Notes under the pieces: model-generated
Databases searched by the model: none
What the model was told of the DNA's origin: nothing
Seen by the model: only the letters and a program-made list of their open reading frames with translations
Assembly: GCA_937874755.1 (NCBI GenBank)
Contig: CALNBC010000311.1
Coordinates: 1 to 6,801, forward strand
DNA length: 6,801 nucleotides
Direction of reading: 5' to 3'
Origin: an uncultured Clostridia bacterium
Lineage (GTDB): Bacteria > Bacillota > Clostridia > Christensenellales > CALWSW01
Part shown: positions 6,211 to 6,801 of the stretch, piece after piece
Position numbering within the stretch: position 1 is the stretch's first letter
Layout: each line of letters starts with the position of its first letter
Translations under genes and position numbers: made by a program

Positions 6211-6243
6211 AAGAGCGCCCGTTCCCGAATAGAAGGAGCGGGC
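6211..6243. terminator. Hairpin after thrS, T-run on the opposite strand
   Basis: GCCCGTTCC (6217-6225) pairs with GGAGCGGGC (6235-6243) over 9 base pairs with one wobble. On the + strand no T-run follows. On the - strand the stem is followed by TCTTTTCTGTTTTT-like bases (complement of 6201-6216), so it resembles a terminator for leftward transcription. It may still help end the thrS mRNA. Confidence 0.5.
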
Positions 6244-6274
6244 ACTGTTACTGTGTAAGATTCAATCGAATATA

Positions 6275-6303
6275 TTGTGTGCCAGGGGCATATATGTTAT
6301 AGT
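6275..6303 (+). promoter_or_regulatory. Candidate promoter of the thioredoxin-like lipoprotein gene
   Basis: TATAGT (6298-6303) is preceded by TG at the extended -10 position (6295-6296). TTGTGT (6275-6280) lies 17 bases upstream as a weak -35 box. It is about 50 bases before the start codon. A moderate call. Confidence 0.45.
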
Positions 6304-6353
6304 TAACCACGCCGAACTTAATACACCAAATCGCCATAACGAAAGGGGATACC

Positions 6354-6801
6354 ATGAATAAATCAGCCAGAACGATTGCGTTTATTCTTGCGGTTGTTGC
6401 GATACTGCTGCTCGTAGGTTGCACTGATGAGGCTCCCGTAGAGCAAACGGCGACCCCCGTCCCGCCGCAGGAAAGCACCGCCGTACCCGAAACAGAAGCG
6501 ACTCCAACGCCGAGCGCCGAAGGCGAGGCGGATGAGCACACCTTCGAGCGCACCGATTTCCCCGTGTTTGACACCACCGATATAAACGGCAATCCGATAG
6601 ACAATTCCACATTCTTAGAAGCAAAGCTGACCATGGTGAATCTGTGGGCGACTTGGTGCGGCCCTTGCGTGGGTGAATTGCCCGACCTGCAGCAGCTTTC
6701 CGTCGATTATGCGGACAAGGGCTTCAAAGTCATAGGGATATACGACTATTCCAGCACGAAAGAAGAAGTTGGCACATTGATGGACAGCCAAGGCATCACC
6801 T
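6354..6801 (+). CDS. TlpA/ResA-like thiol-disulfide lipoprotein (3' end cut by window)
   Basis: The first 149 codons are visible, starting at ATG 6354 behind AAAGGGG (6342-6348). Residues 1-23 form a lipoprotein signal: positively charged start, hydrophobic core, and lipobox L-V-G-C with the modified Cys at 23. Residues 24-60 are a low-complexity Thr/Pro/Glu/Ala-rich linker. From about 64 a thioredoxin fold begins. The active site WATWCGPC carries the redox pair C102/C105, followed by a conserved Pro (110) and a VIGIYDYSS strand (about 130). This matches the TlpA/ResA family of membrane-anchored, extracytoplasmic disulfide reductases/oxidoreductases. Such genes often sit next to a CcdA-type electron carrier, but what follows is outside the window. 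The cis-Pro loop near the C-terminus is also outside. Family confidence is high; reducing versus oxidising role is unknown. Confidence 0.9.
   Translation, partial: MNKSARTIAFILAVVAILLLVGCTDEAPVEQTATPVPPQESTAVPETEATPTPSAEGEADEHTFERTDFPVFDTTDINGNPIDNSTFLEAKLTMVNLWATWCGPCVGELPDLQQLSVDYADKGFKVIGIYDYSSTKEEVGTLMDSQGIT

Noticed and set aside
1..6801. CRISPR array, transposon ends, tRNA/rRNA or phage genes
   Set aside because: No regularly spaced repeats, transposase-like frames, cloverleaf or rRNA sequence were seen on either strand.

Overview
The window looks like a chromosomal segment from a Gram-positive anaerobe of the Bacillota (Clostridia-like). The main reasons are a T-box leader in front of threonyl-tRNA synthetase, strong GGAGG ribosome binding sites, intrinsic terminators, and a lipobox-type lipoprotein with a thioredoxin fold. 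By eye the G+C content is around or slightly above half. No genus can be named from the sequence. All recognisable genes are on the + strand. I see no tRNA, rRNA, CRISPR array, insertion sequence or phage gene.

Left part (1-3814): the 3' end of a YhfZ-like transcriptional regulator; 80 bases later a complete FAD-linked oxidase of the alkyl-DHAP synthase/glycolate oxidase (GlcD) type; then, after a 371-base spacer, a glycerol-kinase-like FGGY kinase. The kinase reading frame is broken by one missing base near 3185. Together these look like a small catabolic or lipid-precursor module: a sensor, an oxidoreductase acting on a hydroxylated or acyl-DHAP-like substrate, and a polyol/sugar kinase. 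The substrate is unknown. Two glycerol-contact positions of E. coli GlpK appear to be replaced in the kinase, so plain glycerol is doubtful.

Middle (3815-4284): a dense non-coding block. It holds two terminator-type hairpins with a third hairpin between them, then a textbook promoter (TTGACA-17-TATAAT), then a compact threonine T-box leader ending in a perfect palindromic terminator. The leader goes from Stem I to one small hairpin to the T-box and seems to have no room for Stem II and the IIA/B pseudoknot.

Right part (4285-6801): thrS, a complete and normal-looking ThrRS. It is followed by a spacer with a hairpin and a candidate extended -10 promoter, then the 5' part of a TlpA/ResA-like thiol-disulfide lipoprotein that runs off the window. 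thrS is its own transcription unit, controlled by uncharged tRNA-Thr, and appears unrelated to its flanks.

The most unusual items are the FAD oxidase/FGGY kinase pair with altered substrate contacts, the kinase frameshift that creates an ATGA stop/start overlap, and the minimal T-box architecture. I found nothing I would call a wholly new system.
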